A stretch of 64,000 nt of DNA from Phenylobacterium sp. (GCF_030680185.1 NZ_JAUXVZ010000054.1:1-64000), one strand, 5' to 3'. Counted from the stretch's first letter, positions 9,166-20,649 are shown. Notes: a model not told the origin generated them from the sequence alone. A program made the numbers and translations.

Positions 9166-10409
9166 GCTTCGGACGACCTGAGGCCGTCCGTCATCGCCCG
9201 CATGTCGCGGCCGGTCGGGGCCTGGAACAGGCGTAGATCGAACTCAGGCAGGATGGCCAGGAAGTGATCGAAGAGATCGCTTTGGATCGCCTCATAGGCG
9301 CCCCACTCCACCGTATTGGCGAAGCAGTACACCTCTAGGGGCAGGCCCTCCGGGGTCGGGTCCCGCTGGCGCACCATGATCGTCTTGTCCTTGGCCACGC
9401 CGGGATGAACCTTCAGATAGGCCAGCATGTAAGCGCGGAACGTGCCGACATTGGTCAGGCGTCGGGTGTTGACCGGGTCACGGCCCGACCGGATCAGGGA
9501 CTCGTTCCAGGCCTCAAGATCCTTGGCCTTGCTGTCGAGATAGACGTCGAGCAGGGCGAAACGGCGAAGACCGTCCCGCTCATCGGGCGTGAGGAAGCGG
9601 ATCGACGTCTGGTCCAGCAGCACCGAGCGCATGATACGCCGCCCGCCAGACTCCTGCATCCCGCGCCAGTTGACGAAGGACTCATTGATCAGCCGCCAGG
9701 TGGGAATGGCGGTGATGGTCTTGTCGAAGTTCTGGATCTTCACCGTGTGAAGGGCCAGGTCGATGACGTCGCCGTTGGCGTTCAGCTGCGGCATCTCGAT
9801 CCAGTCGCCCACGCGGATCATGTCGTTGCTGGTCAGCTGTACCGAGGCCACCAGGGACAGGATCGTGTCCTTGAACACCAGCAGCAGGACCGCAGCCATG
9901 GCGCCCAGGCCCGAGATCAGCAGCAGGGGCGAGCGGTCGAGCAGGGTAGCCACCACCAGGATGGCCGCGGCGGCGTAGAGGATGATCTTACCGACCTGGA
10001 TATAGCCCTTGATGGGCCGTTGCCGGGCCTCAGGGCGGCGGGAATAGAGCTCGTTGACCAGGTTGAGCCCGCCGGTGAGCGCCAGGATCACCGTCAGGAT
10101 CATGAAGGCCGCGGCGACGTTCCGCACGACGGTCTCGGCTTCCGGCGGCAGGTTCGGCACCACCAGCACGCCCTGATAGATCACGATGGCCGGCGCCACA
10201 TTGGCCAGGCGGGCCATGACCTCCCGGAAGACGGTCTCGGACCTGTCCTTCAGCGACAGGCTGAGCGCGCGGCGGACGATGCGCAGGAGGACGTGGTGGG
10301 TCAGCCAGTTGATGATCGCGGCCAGCAGCGCCAGCGCGCCCAGACCGGCCAGGGTCTGGAGATGCGGATAGTCGTTGAGGCTGCTCAGGGTCAGGTCGAG
10401 TTCGAACAT
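9162..10409 (-). CDS. MscS-family mechanosensitive channel (YbdG-like)
   Basis: N-terminal TM helices, then FKDTILSLVASVQLTSNDMIRVGDWIEMPQLNANGDVIDLALHTVKIQNFDKTITAIPTWRLINESFVNWRGM. Confidence 0.88.
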   Translation of the reverse strand: MFELDLTLSSLNDYPHLQTLAGLGALALLAAIINWLTHHVLLRIVRRALSLSLKDRSETVFREVMARLANVAPAIVIYQGVLVVPNLPPEAETVVRNVAAAFMILTVILALTGGLNLVNELYSRRPEARQRPIKGYIQVGKIILYAAAAILVVATLLDRSPLLLISGLGAMAAVLLLVFKDTILSLVASVQLTSNDMIRVGDWIEMPQLNANGDVIDLALHTVKIQNFDKTITAIPTWRLINESFVNWRGMQESGGRRIMRSVLLDQTSIRFLTPDERDGLRRFALLDVYLDSKAKDLEAWNESLIRSGRDPVNTRRLTNVGTFRAYMLAYLKVHPGVAKDKTIMVRQRDPTPEGLPLEVYCFANTVEWGAYEAIQSDLFDHFLAILPEFDLRLFQAPTGRDMRAMTDGLRSSEA

Positions 10410-10455
10410 GGCCCGGTCCTAGAGGAGCCGACCCCGCAGGGGCAAGGCTTGTGAG

Positions 10456-11286
10456 CTAGGGCCGCTCCAGGAGCTTGCCAGCCAGAGCCAGGAACTCCTC
10501 CAGGGCCAGGGTCTCGGCGCGGCGCGAGGGATCGATGCCGGCGGCTTCGCAGAGTTCGCCGCCCCCGAGGACCTTGAGGCTGGAGCGCAGCATCTTTCGG
10601 CGCTGGCCAAAGGCGGCCTGGGTGATCCGTTCCAGGGCCGCCAGCAAGGGTTCTGGCGGCCGCATGTCATGGGGGTCGAGGCGGACCACGGCGGAGTCGA
10701 CCTTGGGCGGCGGGGTGAAGGCCCGGGCCGGCGCCTCCATCACGATCCTGGCCTTGGCCGTGGCCTGGGCGATGACGGCCAGGCGGCCATAGGCGTCGTC
10801 CCCAGGGCGGGCGACGATCCGCTCGGCGACCTCCTTCTGGAACATCAGCGTCATGGACGCCGGTCGGTAGGCGCCGGTCAGCCATTTGATCAGGAGGGCC
10901 GTTCCCACATTATAGGGCAGGTTGGCGACGATCGGGACGGGTTGGTTCGTGGCCAATGCGGCTTCGTCAGCCTTGAGCGCATCACCCATGATGATGCGAA
11001 GTTGGCCCTCAGAGACTTCTGACAACTCATTGAGAAGCGGCAGAAAACGCTCATCCTTCTCAATGACCGTCACATGCGCGCCCGCCTCAAGCAGCGCGCG
11101 GGTCAGACCGCCGGGCCCTGGCCCCACCTCGATCACCGTCAGGCCATCGAGAGGCCCCGCCAGCCGGGCGATCTTGCGGGTGATGTTGAGGTCGAGCAGG
11201 AAGTGCTGGCCCAGGCCCTTGTCGGCCATCAGCCCATGGGCTTCGAGGCTCTGGCGCAGGGGCGGCAGGTCTGTAAGCGCGCTCAT
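10456..11286 (-). CDS. rsmA: 16S rRNA (adenine1518/1519-N6) dimethyltransferase
   Basis: [60 protein letters not shown]. Confidence 0.96.
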   Translation of the reverse strand: MSALTDLPPLRQSLEAHGLMADKGLGQHFLLDLNITRKIARLAGPLDGLTVIEVGPGPGGLTRALLEAGAHVTVIEKDERFLPLLNELSEVSEGQLRIIMGDALKADEAALATNQPVPIVANLPYNVGTALLIKWLTGAYRPASMTLMFQKEVAERIVARPGDDAYGRLAVIAQATAKARIVMEAPARAFTPPPKVDSAVVRLDPHDMRPPEPLLAALERITQAAFGQRRKMLRSSLKVLGGGELCEAAGIDPSRRAETLALEEFLALAGKLLERP

Positions 11287-12287
11287 AGTCGACGGTCAGC
11301 AATCTCTTTGGCCATGCGGATGGCGGCGATCATGCTGTCGGCCCTGGCCAGGCCGCGGCCGGCGATGTCGAAGGCCGTGCCGTGGTCCGGCGAGGTTCGA
11401 ACGATGGGCAGGCCCAGGGTGATGTTCACCCCGCCCCAGAAGTCGAGCATCTTCACCGGGATCAGGGCCTGGTCGTGATAGAGGCAGAGGACGGCGTCAT
11501 ACTTCGCCCGCGCCGCCTCGTGGAACAGGCTGTCGGCGGGGCTGGGGCCCGTCGCGGCGACGCCCAGGTCGCGCAGGGCGCGCACGGCGGGGCCGACAAT
11601 CTGGACCTCTTCACGGCCTATCGTCCCGTTCTCGCCGGCATGGGGATTAAGTCCGGCGACCGCCAGACGGGGGCGTTCGATGCCGAAGTCCCGGCGCAGG
11701 GCCTGGGCGGTCACCAGCCCGGCATTGACGATCTTTTCCACGCTCAGCGACGCCGGCACCTCGGCCAGGGGCTTGTGGACGGTCACCAGGGAGACGCGCA
11801 GGCCAGGGGCGGCCAACATCATGATGGGCCCCCGCGCGCCGTCATAGCGGTGCGCCAGGGTTAGCTCGCCCAGGAACTCGGTATGGCCAGGGAAGGGGAA
11901 GCCCGCGCCGTAGAGACTTTCCTTGGCGATGGGCGCGGTCACCACACCCCCGACGGCGCCCGACAGGGCCAGGCCAACCGCGGTCTCGATCCAGGCGATC
12001 ACGGCCTTGGCGGCCCGCGACGAGGGGTTTCCGGCGACCACCGGCTCCAGCAATGGGATGTCGATGACCGGGACAGCCTGGCTGAACACGCGGTTGGCGT
12101 CGTCAGCAGCGCTGACCTGACGGACCAGCCCGGCTGTGCCCGCAGACCCGGCGGCGACTTGGCGAAGATCGCCGACCACGACAAAGCTGGGCCCGGTGTG
12201 CCGAAGGGCGCTCCAGGCCTTGAAGACGATCTCCGGGCCGATGCCGGCGGGATCGCCGAGGCTTACGGCGAGGGGTCGGTTTTTCAA
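11283..12287 (-). CDS. pdxA: 4-hydroxythreonine-4-phosphate dehydrogenase
   Basis: [94 protein letters not shown]. Confidence 0.97.
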   Translation of the reverse strand: MKNRPLAVSLGDPAGIGPEIVFKAWSALRHTGPSFVVVGDLRQVAAGSAGTAGLVRQVSAADDANRVFSQAVPVIDIPLLEPVVAGNPSSRAAKAVIAWIETAVGLALSGAVGGVVTAPIAKESLYGAGFPFPGHTEFLGELTLAHRYDGARGPIMMLAAPGLRVSLVTVHKPLAEVPASLSVEKIVNAGLVTAQALRRDFGIERPRLAVAGLNPHAGENGTIGREEVQIVGPAVRALRDLGVAATGPSPADSLFHEAARAKYDAVLCLYHDQALIPVKMLDFWGGVNITLGLPIVRTSPDHGTAFDIAGRGLARADSMIAAIRMAKEIADRRL

Positions 12288-13642
12288 CGGGTCTCGATGG
12301 TCGCGGAATTCCGAAGGTCACGCATATAACGCCGGGCGATCAGGCCCAGTTGCTGGAAGAACAGCCGACGCTCGACCAGTTGAGCCGTCGGCTGGTCGGC
12401 GCCGGTGGCCCGCTTGCCGCAGACCGCCACGATGTGCATCCCGGCGTCGGTGCGGATCGGCTCGGAGAGCTGGCCGACCTCAAGCGTTTCAGCCGCGGCG
12501 CGGAAGGCCGGAGCCAGATCGCCGATCTCGGCCTCGCCCAGGTCGCCGGCCACGACGCCTTGCTGACCATTGGCCACAGTTTCCAGATCGCCACAGCCGG
12601 TGATCTGCGACCGCAGCGTCATGAGACGCGCCCGCGTCGCCTCGACGACCGAAGGATCCGAACCCGCCGGCAGGCCTATGGCCGCCTGTTTGAGGCTGAC
12701 GAGCGTAGCGCCGGCGCCTGAGCGCTTGTCCCGCAGATAGACGATATAGACCCCGTCAGTGACCGGGATCGGCCGCGACAGCTGGCCCGGGCGCATCTGC
12801 TCGAGAGCCTGTTCCACCTCGGGCGGCATCTCGCCGGGACCGATCCAGCCGGCGTCGCCGCCGGCTGCGGCGGTCGGCGCAGCGGAGAACTGGCGGGCCA
12901 CGGCCTGGAAGGGCGCGCCCTGCTGCATCTGGCTGACCAGCTGCTCGCCGCCGCGCAGGGCGGTATCCATGCCCCCGACGCGGGCGGCGTCGATGAAGAC
13001 TTCGCTGACCTGGAACTGCGGGCGCGAGGCCTGAGCCGCCTGCTGGGCGAGCACCGCCTGCACCTGATCGTCGCCAATCCGCAGGCGCGAGCCATAGCGC
13101 CCCTGGATCCAACGCTGCCAGCTGGCCTGGGCGCGAAGCTGCTCACGCAAGGAGGCGAGCACGCCCTGGCTTTGAAGCATCGAGGTGAACTGTTCGGGCG
13201 TCATCTCGTTGCCCGCGGCCATCTCGGCCAGTTCCTCGTTCACATCCTCGTCCGAGGCGATGATGGAGAACTTCTGTTCCCGCTCGACGCGCCGAAGTTC
13301 CTGGAACTGCAGCGCCTCGTCCACGAGCGAGATCAGCGCCTCCTGCTGGATTTGCGGCAGGGTCTGTTCGGTGGGTTGAACGCCTGTCGTGGCGATCAGC
13401 AGGCGCATCCGCTGCGCCAGGTCATAGGTCGAGATGATCTCGTCATTGACGACGGCGGCCGCGTACTCGGTCATCCCCTGGGGTTGAACCTGGGGGGCGG
13501 GCGTCGCTTGGGGCGCCTCGGCTTCGGAGGTTTGAGCCATCGCCACGCTGGAGGGAGCGGCGGCCGTCAGGAGGGCCGCAAGGGCGACGCCGCAGGCCGC
13601 TCGGCCGCGGACTGAACGCGCAGAAAACATCGCTTGGGTCAT
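12284..13642 (-). CDS. surA: SurA-type periplasmic chaperone / peptidyl-prolyl isomerase
   Basis: Signal sequence, AAVVNDEIISTYDLAQRMRLLI (SurA N-domain), parvulin-like repeats (GGDAGWIGPGEMPPEVEQAL; VAGDLGEAEIGDLAPAF); between lptD and pdxA. Confidence 0.92.
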   Translation of the reverse strand: MTQAMFSARSVRGRAACGVALAALLTAAAPSSVAMAQTSEAEAPQATPAPQVQPQGMTEYAAAVVNDEIISTYDLAQRMRLLIATTGVQPTEQTLPQIQQEALISLVDEALQFQELRRVEREQKFSIIASDEDVNEELAEMAAGNEMTPEQFTSMLQSQGVLASLREQLRAQASWQRWIQGRYGSRLRIGDDQVQAVLAQQAAQASRPQFQVSEVFIDAARVGGMDTALRGGEQLVSQMQQGAPFQAVARQFSAAPTAAAGGDAGWIGPGEMPPEVEQALEQMRPGQLSRPIPVTDGVYIVYLRDKRSGAGATLVSLKQAAIGLPAGSDPSVVEATRARLMTLRSQITGCGDLETVANGQQGVVAGDLGEAEIGDLAPAFRAAAETLEVGQLSEPIRTDAGMHIVAVCGKRATGADQPTAQLVERRLFFQQLGLIARRYMRDLRNSATIETR

Positions 13643-13673
13643 TCCTTCGAGGCGGCTTGAAACGCCGCTGATC

Positions 13674-15986
13674 CTAGTTGGCATAGATAGGTTCGCCCAA
13701 TGTGGCGAGGGTTAGGCGCACAGCGACCGACTCGCTGGGACCCAGGCGACCTATGACGGTGTCTTCGCGACGATAGACGACTTCGATCCGCGTACATTCG
13801 TCCCGATAGACTACGCCGATGTCGCGCACCACCCAGGCGTCCTGCACCATGTCCCGATTGCCATAGGCGGTGAGGCCCCAATTCTGGGTGAGGAACACTT
13901 CGCCGCCCAGGTCGAGGTTCTCGCGCTTCACGCCGTTGATGTCGAGGTCATCCCACAGATAGCGGAAGAAACCCGAACCTTGGGCGATGGCCAGGTTGGC
14001 GCCGGTCTCCGCCCGGCGGACGTCCAGGCTCTTGCCATCCAGACGGGCGCGGCTGAAGACCGACAGGCCCCGGATGGGCTGGGCCTCGGCCGCGACGATC
14101 CAGTCTGATTCCGTATCGCGAAGGCCCGTCCGAACAGAGAAGGCCTGCTCCTCGGAGTCCCGGAAGCTGCGGCCGATCAGGAAGCTGGCGCGCCGCCCGT
14201 CGTCCCAAAGCACACTGGCGCGGCCCGCGACGCTGGCGCGCAGTCCGCCTTCCATCAGATCAAAGCCCGGAAACTTGTCGGCGAGGAAGAGGTTGGTCTC
14301 GTCAAACTCGAAAGCGAGGCTGTCTTCATCGAGATAGACGGGGTCGCCATTGGCGTCGACGTCCACCTGGATCTGGTTGGGGCGAGGGGAGGCGGCAACC
14401 TGAACCAATGGCTCAAGAACCACCGTCTTGTCATTGAATCTACGATAGAATGGCCAGCTAAGATCGGCGCCGACCGTGGCCATGCCGCGGGTCTCGGTCC
14501 TGCCGCCGTAGCCTTCCGAAGGGATGTCGCCCAGGCTGTAGGCGTCGGCGCGGAGATTGACGAAGGGCTGAATGCGGACGCCGCCGGCCAGGGTATAGCT
14601 GGCGCGCCAGTCGGCCTGGCCGATCACCCGGCGGCTGTCCAGGCCGGGGAGGTTCGAAAGCGCGGTGCTGGCCGGCGACCGATCGCGCTCCAGGGCGACG
14701 GCGTCCAACTGCAGATTCACCCGGCCGCCGGCCAGCCGGACGTCTGGCGACCATCGGCCCTCGATCACCGGGGCCACGGTCGGGAAGATGCTGTCGTCGT
14801 CGCCGGGGCGGAGGCCCTGAATGTCCAGCACGGCGGTGGAAAGGTAGGAATTGTCGTCCTGGCGGATCGCATAGAGCTGGGAGATCAGCCGGCGATCATC
14901 GGCGATATAGGGGCCGCGGGACTGAAAGACGTCGCCGATCTCGTACTTGTCGAACAGGAGGTCTTCGGACGCGCGCTCGGCGGTGAAGCCCCACTCCCAA
15001 TTCTCGTCTATGGCGAAGGCGCCGCGGGCCAGGATGTAGCTGCGGGAGGTCCGGTCCCCGAACCGGCCGCTGCTGTCGAAGTCCTGGGCGTAGGTGTAGC
15101 CGCCCCGCACGTCGATCTCGCCGGAATAGAATCGCTTGCGGTAGCGGGCGTTGAGGAAGGGGGCGACCTTGGTGTTGATCTGCGGGCTGAGCGTCAGGTC
15201 CGAGGACGGCGACAGGACGAACAGATAGGGCTGTTCATAGGACAGGCCCCGCCGGTCTGAGGCCGAGATGTCCGGGGTCAGAAGGCCGGACTTGCGCGCG
15301 GCCGTCGGGTCGGGATGCCAGAAGAGCGGCAGATAGAGCACCGGCGCGCCGAACAGGCGGAACACCGCCCCCTGGTAATAGACCAGTTGACGCTCGCGAT
15401 CCTGAACCACCTTCTCGGCCTGGATCGACCAGGTTGGCGTCTTGTCGGTGTTGTCGGCGCAGATGTCGCAGGGGGTGTAGATCGCCCGGTTCAGTTCGTT
15501 GACGTTCTCGTTGCGGCGGACGGCGCTGGCCGCCGCCAGCTTGACGTTCATCGGCAGCCGCGCGGCGAAGCCCCGGGCGATGCCGGCCTTCATCTGGTCG
15601 TCCAGGACGATCTCGCGGGCGAACTCCACGCTGCCGTCGGGATTGAAGATCTCGACATTGGAGGCTTCCAGCACGCCCTGGGCCTCGTCATAGACCAGCG
15701 CGTCGGCGCGCAGATTGCGGCTGTCGTAGCGGGCCTCGACCTCGCCGGTGGCGGTCGTCCGCTCACGGGAGTCGTCGCGGACCATGGAGTCGGCCTCCAT
15801 GTAGAGCGAGCCGGGCGCCAGGCCATCGGGGCCTCGGGCCTGGCCTTCGGCCGGCGCGGTTTCGGGCTGGACCACGTCCGTCGTCTGAGCGGTTGCGGCG
15901 CCGGCGCACAGGCTGGCCACCGCCGCCCCGGCCAGGAGGCTGCGCTTGACCGAGGCGAGCGATACGCGCCGAGGTGACGTCTTCAA
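13674..15986 (-). CDS. lptD: LPS-assembly protein
   Basis: Signal peptide, OstA-like domain (GEVEARYDSRNLRADALVYDEAQGVLEASNVEI), YYQGAVFRLFGAPVLYLPLFWHPDPTARRKSGLLTPD-like beta-barrel segment; ahead of surA. Confidence 0.93.
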   Translation of the reverse strand: MKTSPRRVSLASVKRSLLAGAAVASLCAGAATAQTTDVVQPETAPAEGQARGPDGLAPGSLYMEADSMVRDDSRERTTATGEVEARYDSRNLRADALVYDEAQGVLEASNVEIFNPDGSVEFAREIVLDDQMKAGIARGFAARLPMNVKLAAASAVRRNENVNELNRAIYTPCDICADNTDKTPTWSIQAEKVVQDRERQLVYYQGAVFRLFGAPVLYLPLFWHPDPTAARKSGLLTPDISASDRRGLSYEQPYLFVLSPSSDLTLSPQINTKVAPFLNARYRKRFYSGEIDVRGGYTYAQDFDSSGRFGDRTSRSYILARGAFAIDENWEWGFTAERASEDLLFDKYEIGDVFQSRGPYIADDRRLISQLYAIRQDDNSYLSTAVLDIQGLRPGDDDSIFPTVAPVIEGRWSPDVRLAGGRVNLQLDAVALERDRSPASTALSNLPGLDSRRVIGQADWRASYTLAGGVRIQPFVNLRADAYSLGDIPSEGYGGRTETRGMATVGADLSWPFYRRFNDKTVVLEPLVQVAASPRPNQIQVDVDANGDPVYLDEDSLAFEFDETNLFLADKFPGFDLMEGGLRASVAGRASVLWDDGRRASFLIGRSFRDSEEQAFSVRTGLRDTESDWIVAAEAQPIRGLSVFSRARLDGKSLDVRRAETGANLAIAQGSGFFRYLWDDLDINGVKRENLDLGGEVFLTQNWGLTAYGNRDMVQDAWVVRDIGVVYRDECTRIEVVYRREDTVIGRLGPSESVAVRLTLATLGEPIYAN

Positions 15987-16044
15987 GCGTGAATCCCTTC
16001 TTGCCGCGCCAGGAGCGCAGGGAATAGCGGCGTGGCGGTGTCTT

Positions 16045-17145
16045 TCAACCGTCTTCGGTGTAGCAGAGCAGCGTGACCCCCGACAGGAGGGCGATCACAG
16101 GCGGCGCCCAGGCCGCCGCGGCAAGGGGAATGATGTTCGCATTGGCCAGGGCGCCTGCGAATTCGTTCAGGAAGAAAAAGACGAAGCCCAGGGCCACGCC
16201 AGCGCCCGCCAGGCCCGCCAGGCCGCCCAGGCGGACCAGACGCAGGGAGAAGGCCGCGGCCAGGATGGTCATGGCGGCGAACAGCACCGGCGTGGCCAGG
16301 AGCTGGTGGAAGCGAAGCTGATATCGGCTGGCGCTGAAGCCGGCCTGCTCGGTCGTCCGAATGGCGGCCGGCAGACGCCAGAAGGCGATGGCCTCCGGCG
16401 AGGCGAACCGTTCCATGGCCGATTCGCTGTCGAGACTTGAGCGCAGGGACAGGCTTTCGGACCGGACGGAGCTTTCCCCGGCTGCGGCCTCGCGGACATC
16501 GGTCAAACGCCAGAACCCAGGCAGCAGCCTGGCCTCGGCCGCCTCCAGCCGGCGGGTGAACTGCGGCGCGCCATCCTCATCCTTCTGATAGACGAACAGC
16601 GAGACCCCCCGTAGCACGACCGAGCCGTCGACGATTTCGCGGTCGCTGGCGTGAATCACGATCTGGCTGCGCTCATCGCCTTGCCGCAGCCAGACGTCCT
16701 GCGGCGCGTCGACGAGATAATTGTCCATGATCCGGGCCCGCTCGCTGGCGAACCTGGCGTTCGACGCGGCGGCCAGCGGGTTCAGGAGGGTTACGGTGAT
16801 CACCCCGACAACGGCGGCCGCCGCCGCCGTGGGCAGGATGAAGCGCCAGGCCGAGACCCCGGCCGCCCGCATGGCCACAAGCTCGCTGCGCCGATTGAGG
16901 CTCACATAGGCCGACATGCAGCCGAACAGAAACACGAAGGGCAGAAGCACCAGGATCAGGGACGGCATGCCCAGGGCCGTGAGCCCGAACAGCTGGCTGA
17001 CACTGACCTCGGCGCGCACACCCACCGAGCGGGACAGCTCCACGAACTGCACCAGCAGGATCACCGCGGAAATGACGGCCAGGGCGACGCCGACGCTCAA
17101 CAGGCTGCGGCTCAGAACATAGGCCTCGATCCGACCAAATCGCAT
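16045..17145 (-). CDS. lptG: LPS export ABC transporter permease
   Basis: YjgP/YjgQ topology with LNRRSELVAMRAAGVSAWRFILPTAAAA; paired with lptF. Confidence 0.93.
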   Translation of the reverse strand: MRFGRIEAYVLSRSLLSVGVALAVISAVILLVQFVELSRSVGVRAEVSVSQLFGLTALGMPSLILVLLPFVFLFGCMSAYVSLNRRSELVAMRAAGVSAWRFILPTAAAAAVVGVITVTLLNPLAAASNARFASERARIMDNYLVDAPQDVWLRQGDERSQIVIHASDREIVDGSVVLRGVSLFVYQKDEDGAPQFTRRLEAAEARLLPGFWRLTDVREAAAGESSVRSESLSLRSSLDSESAMERFASPEAIAFWRLPAAIRTTEQAGFSASRYQLRFHQLLATPVLFAAMTILAAAFSLRLVRLGGLAGLAGAGVALGFVFFFLNEFAGALANANIIPLAAAAWAPPVIALLSGVTLLCYTEDG

Positions 17146-18284
17146 CAGGCGGCGCCCCCCCGCGCGATCCGGTTGGGGCGCGAACGCATGTCGATGAAGC
17201 GCGAGACCTTCTGGCGGAACACGTTGCGCAGGGCCAGGCCCGTGGCGGCCAGGGGGATGGCGTACTGCAGGAGATTCAGCCAGGCATGGGATTCACTGGC
17301 GGCCTGGGCGATGAAGCCCAGGATTCGTGTGATCGCCGCCGCAGCCCCCGCCCAGGCGATCCGTCGGCCATAGCCCATCCGGTCATAACCGCCGCCCAGG
17401 ATGGCGGCCAGCGCCATGGCCATGAAGGCGATGTTGTAGAGGGGGCTGGCCAGCCGGGCATGACCTTCGGCCAGCATTTCCAGGCGATTGCGCTGTTCCC
17501 AATCCTGGGTGAGGTCGGGGAAGAACAGCTCGTGGAGATAGCGGTCAGAGGGTTTGTAGTGGATCAGCTCCTCGGACGCGACCAGCGGGCTGAGGTCGAA
17601 GATGTACTCGTCAAAGGTCAGATAGTTCAGGACGCCGGTCTCGCTGAACTCCTGGGTCGATCCGCGGGCCATGATCAGGACGGGCACGCCGCCCCTGGTC
17701 GCCAGCCGGCCTTCATCGGCGGTGTAGGTCGTCGCCACGCCATCGGATTCCGCCACGTGGATGAAGAGGTTGCCCATCCCCCCGCGGCTGTCGACGCTCT
17801 GCGCATAGACGGTCAGGCCCGGCGCGGGCTCGGTGAACTCGCCCTCGCGCACCAGGGTCGCGGCGAGGTCGGTCCGCACGTCGAACAGGGTGTTCCTCAG
17901 TTCACGAAACGCTGCGGGCTGGATGAAGAGGTTCAACACCAGGGCCGCCAGGGCGATCATGGCCGCCAGCCGCATGGACGGCGCAATGACGCGCCAGCGA
18001 CTCATGCCGCCTGCGTAGCAGACGACCAGCTCCTGCTCGCTCTGCAGCCGGTTGAGCGCCACGAGGGCGGCGACGAACAGGGCGATGGGCATGACCATGT
18101 TGATCAGTTGCGGCATCGCCAGCAGCGTGATCTTCAGGAACACGCCAGCGCTCTGGCGCTGATTGATGATGACATCAAGCGCCGAGAGGCTCTGGCTAAG
18201 CAGAGCCACCGAGGTCAGGGCGAGCGCCGCCAACAGGGTGGGACCCACCAGTTGGCGCAGCAGATATCGGTCGATCAGGCGCAT
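17145..18284 (-). CDS. lptF: LPS export ABC transporter permease
   Basis: MRLIDRYLLRQLVGPTLLAALALTS, LNRLQSEQELVVCYAGGMSRWRVIAPSM, HARLASPLYNIAFMAMALAAILGG. Start moved to MRLID. Confidence 0.93.
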   Translation of the reverse strand: MRLIDRYLLRQLVGPTLLAALALTSVALLSQSLSALDVIINQRQSAGVFLKITLLAMPQLINMVMPIALFVAALVALNRLQSEQELVVCYAGGMSRWRVIAPSMRLAAMIALAALVLNLFIQPAAFRELRNTLFDVRTDLAATLVREGEFTEPAPGLTVYAQSVDSRGGMGNLFIHVAESDGVATTYTADEGRLATRGGVPVLIMARGSTQEFSETGVLNYLTFDEYIFDLSPLVASEELIHYKPSDRYLHELFFPDLTQDWEQRNRLEMLAEGHARLASPLYNIAFMAMALAAILGGGYDRMGYGRRIAWAGAAAAITRILGFIAQAASESHAWLNLLQYAIPLAATGLALRNVFRQKVSRFIDMRSRPNRIARGGAA

Positions 18285-18437
18285 GAAAAAAAGGCGTCGC
18301 CGGCGTGATTTGGCGCGCCCTTGGCGCGAAGCTGTTCTAAACCATGCGTTGCTGCGCCACACAACCGCCGCAGGAGACGCCAGTCTGGGCGCCCTGGCGG
18401 TGGAGCGCCTTCAGCTTTGCTTTGATAGAGAATTCGC

Positions 18438-19922
18438 ATGGACATCCAATTCGTCGCGCCCGGTTCAGATATCGCCGAAAAAACGGCGCTCGCCCTCATC
18501 GTCTTTGAAGGTTCTGTCCTTTCCGGGGCGGCCGCCGAGGCTGACCAGCAGGCCGGAGGTGTGGTGGGCCGCGCCCTGGCGCAAGGGCGCTTCACCGGCG
18601 CCAAGGGTCAGGTCCTGGATCTGACGGCGCCGGCCGGCCATGCGGCTGAGCGGCTGGTGTTAGTCGGTGCGGGCAAGCGAGAGGCCTTTGACGATGTCGG
18701 CGCCGAGCTGGCGGCGGCCAGCGCCTACAGCGCGGTCAAGCTCTCGGGACTCACCGTGCTGCGCGTGGCCTTCGCCGATCCGACGATCGGCAAGCCGGAG
18801 CGGGCTGCGCTCGGCGTTCGCCTGGCCGCCTATCGCTTCGACCGCTACCGCACCAAGGAGCCGGCCGATAAGAAGCCCTCGATTGTCCGGGCTGAGATCG
18901 TCAGCGTCGACGCCGCGGCCGCCCAGGCCGCCTATGTGGAACAGGCGGCCCTGGCCGACGCCATTTCGTTCGCCCGCGACCTGGTGTCTGAGCCGCCGAA
19001 CGTTCTCTACCCCGCGGAGTTCGCCCGCCGGGTGAAGGCTCTCGAGAGCCTGGGGCTCGAGGTCGAAATCCTCGGCGAGGCCGAGATGGCGAAGCTCGGC
19101 ATGGGCTCCCTGCTCGGCGTGGGCCAGGGCAGCCGCAAGGAAAGCCAACTGGCGATCATGCGCTGGAACGGGGCGTCCGATCCTGCCGCCCAGCCCGTCG
19201 CGTTCGTGGGCAAGGGCGTCTGCTTCGACACCGGCGGCATCTCGCTGAAACCGGCCGACGGCATGGAAGACATGAAGTGGGACATGGGCGGCGCCGCCGC
19301 CGTGGCCGGCCTCATGCACGTGCTGGCCGGCCGCAAGGCCAAGGTCAACGCCATCGGCATTCTTGGCCTGGTCGAGAACATGCCCGACGGCGACGCCCAG
19401 CGTCCCGGCGACGTGGTCACCAGCATGTCGGGCCAGACCATCGAGATCATCAACACCGACGCCGAGGGCCGTCTCGTCCTGGCCGACGCGCTCTGGTACT
19501 GCCAGGATCGGTTCAAGCCGAAGTTCATGGTCGATCTGGCCACCCTGACCGGGGCCATCATCATCAGCCTGGGCAATGACTATGCCGGCGTCTTCTCCAA
19601 CAATGACGAACTGGCCGACAATCTGCTGGCCGCGTCCAAGACCGAGGCCGAGCCCCTGTGGCGGATGCCGCTGCCGCCGGCCTACGACAAGCAGATCGAC
19701 AGCATCATCGCCGATGTGAAGAACACCGGCGGCCGTCCGGGCGGCTCGATCACCGCGGCCCTCTTCCTGCAGCGGTTCGTCAACGGGCTGCCGTGGGCGC
19801 ACATGGATATCGCCTCGACGGCCTGGAAGAAGCCGTCCAGCGTGCCGACCATCCCTGACGGCGCCACGGGCTACGGCGTTCGCCTGCTCAACCGCATGGT
19901 CGCCGACAAGTACGAGGGCTGA
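18438..19922 (+). CDS. pepA: Leucyl aminopeptidase (M17)
   Basis: [40 protein letters not shown] and [16 protein letters not shown]. Confidence 0.97.
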   Translation: MDIQFVAPGSDIAEKTALALIVFEGSVLSGAAAEADQQAGGVVGRALAQGRFTGAKGQVLDLTAPAGHAAERLVLVGAGKREAFDDVGAELAAASAYSAVKLSGLTVLRVAFADPTIGKPERAALGVRLAAYRFDRYRTKEPADKKPSIVRAEIVSVDAAAAQAAYVEQAALADAISFARDLVSEPPNVLYPAEFARRVKALESLGLEVEILGEAEMAKLGMGSLLGVGQGSRKESQLAIMRWNGASDPAAQPVAFVGKGVCFDTGGISLKPADGMEDMKWDMGGAAAVAGLMHVLAGRKAKVNAIGILGLVENMPDGDAQRPGDVVTSMSGQTIEIINTDAEGRLVLADALWYCQDRFKPKFMVDLATLTGAIIISLGNDYAGVFSNNDELADNLLAASKTEAEPLWRMPLPPAYDKQIDSIIADVKNTGGRPGGSITAALFLQRFVNGLPWAHMDIASTAWKKPSSVPTIPDGATGYGVRLLNRMVADKYEG

Positions 19923-19947
19923 TCGGTTCGCGCGCTGGGAGAGGGCG

Positions 19948-20649
19948 GTGAGGCTGATCCTGTTGCATAGCCCCCTGCTGGGCCCCTTGACCTGGCAGGG
20001 CGTGGCCCAAGGTCTGACCGGCCGCGGGCTGGCGGCGGTGGCGCCGGCCTGGACGCCGCTGACCGACATCTCCGGCGACTTCTACGCGACCCTGGCCAAG
20101 ACGATGGCGCGCACGATCGAGGACGTCGGCGATGATCCGGTCATCCTGGTCGCCCATAGCGGGGCGGGCGCCCTTGCGCCGGCGACGGCGCAGGCGCTCA
20201 GCGTCCCCGTGATCGGCACGATCCTCGTGGACGCCATCCTGCCGCATCCCAGCCTCAGCTGGCTCGACACCGCGCCGCCGGCCCTTCGCCAGGATCTGAC
20301 TCTCGGCTCCCAGGGCGGAGAGCTGCCCTCGTGGGACGCCTGGTGGCCGCCGGGCGCGCTGGATCGGCTCGTGCCCGATCCAGCCCTTCGGGCGTCGCTG
20401 CTGGCCGAGCTTGGGCCGCTTCCGCTCGCCTATTTCGAAGAGCCAGCGCCGCCTGGAGCGCTTTCAGGCCCCGGCGGCTATCTGCAGCTCAGCGGCGCCT
20501 ACGAAGATCAGGCCCAGGCCGCGCGCGACATGGGCTGGCGGGTTCGGCGGCTCCAGCTCAACCACCTCTCGCCGCTTACGGCCCCGCGCGAAGTGGCCGG
20601 CATGATCCAGGCCCTGAGCCGCGAGATCGCGGTGGACGTTCATGGCTGA
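19948..20649 (+). CDS. Alpha/beta-hydrolase-like protein (GTG start)
   Basis: MRLILLHSPLLGPLTWQGVAQGL, VILVAHSGAGALAPATA (nucleophile-elbow-like HSGAG); overlaps holC by 8 nt. Confidence 0.75.
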   Translation: MRLILLHSPLLGPLTWQGVAQGLTGRGLAAVAPAWTPLTDISGDFYATLAKTMARTIEDVGDDPVILVAHSGAGALAPATAQALSVPVIGTILVDAILPHPSLSWLDTAPPALRQDLTLGSQGGELPSWDAWWPPGALDRLVPDPALRASLLAELGPLPLAYFEEPAPPGALSGPGGYLQLSGAYEDQAQAARDMGWRVRRLQLNHLSPLTAPREVAGMIQALSREIAVDVHG

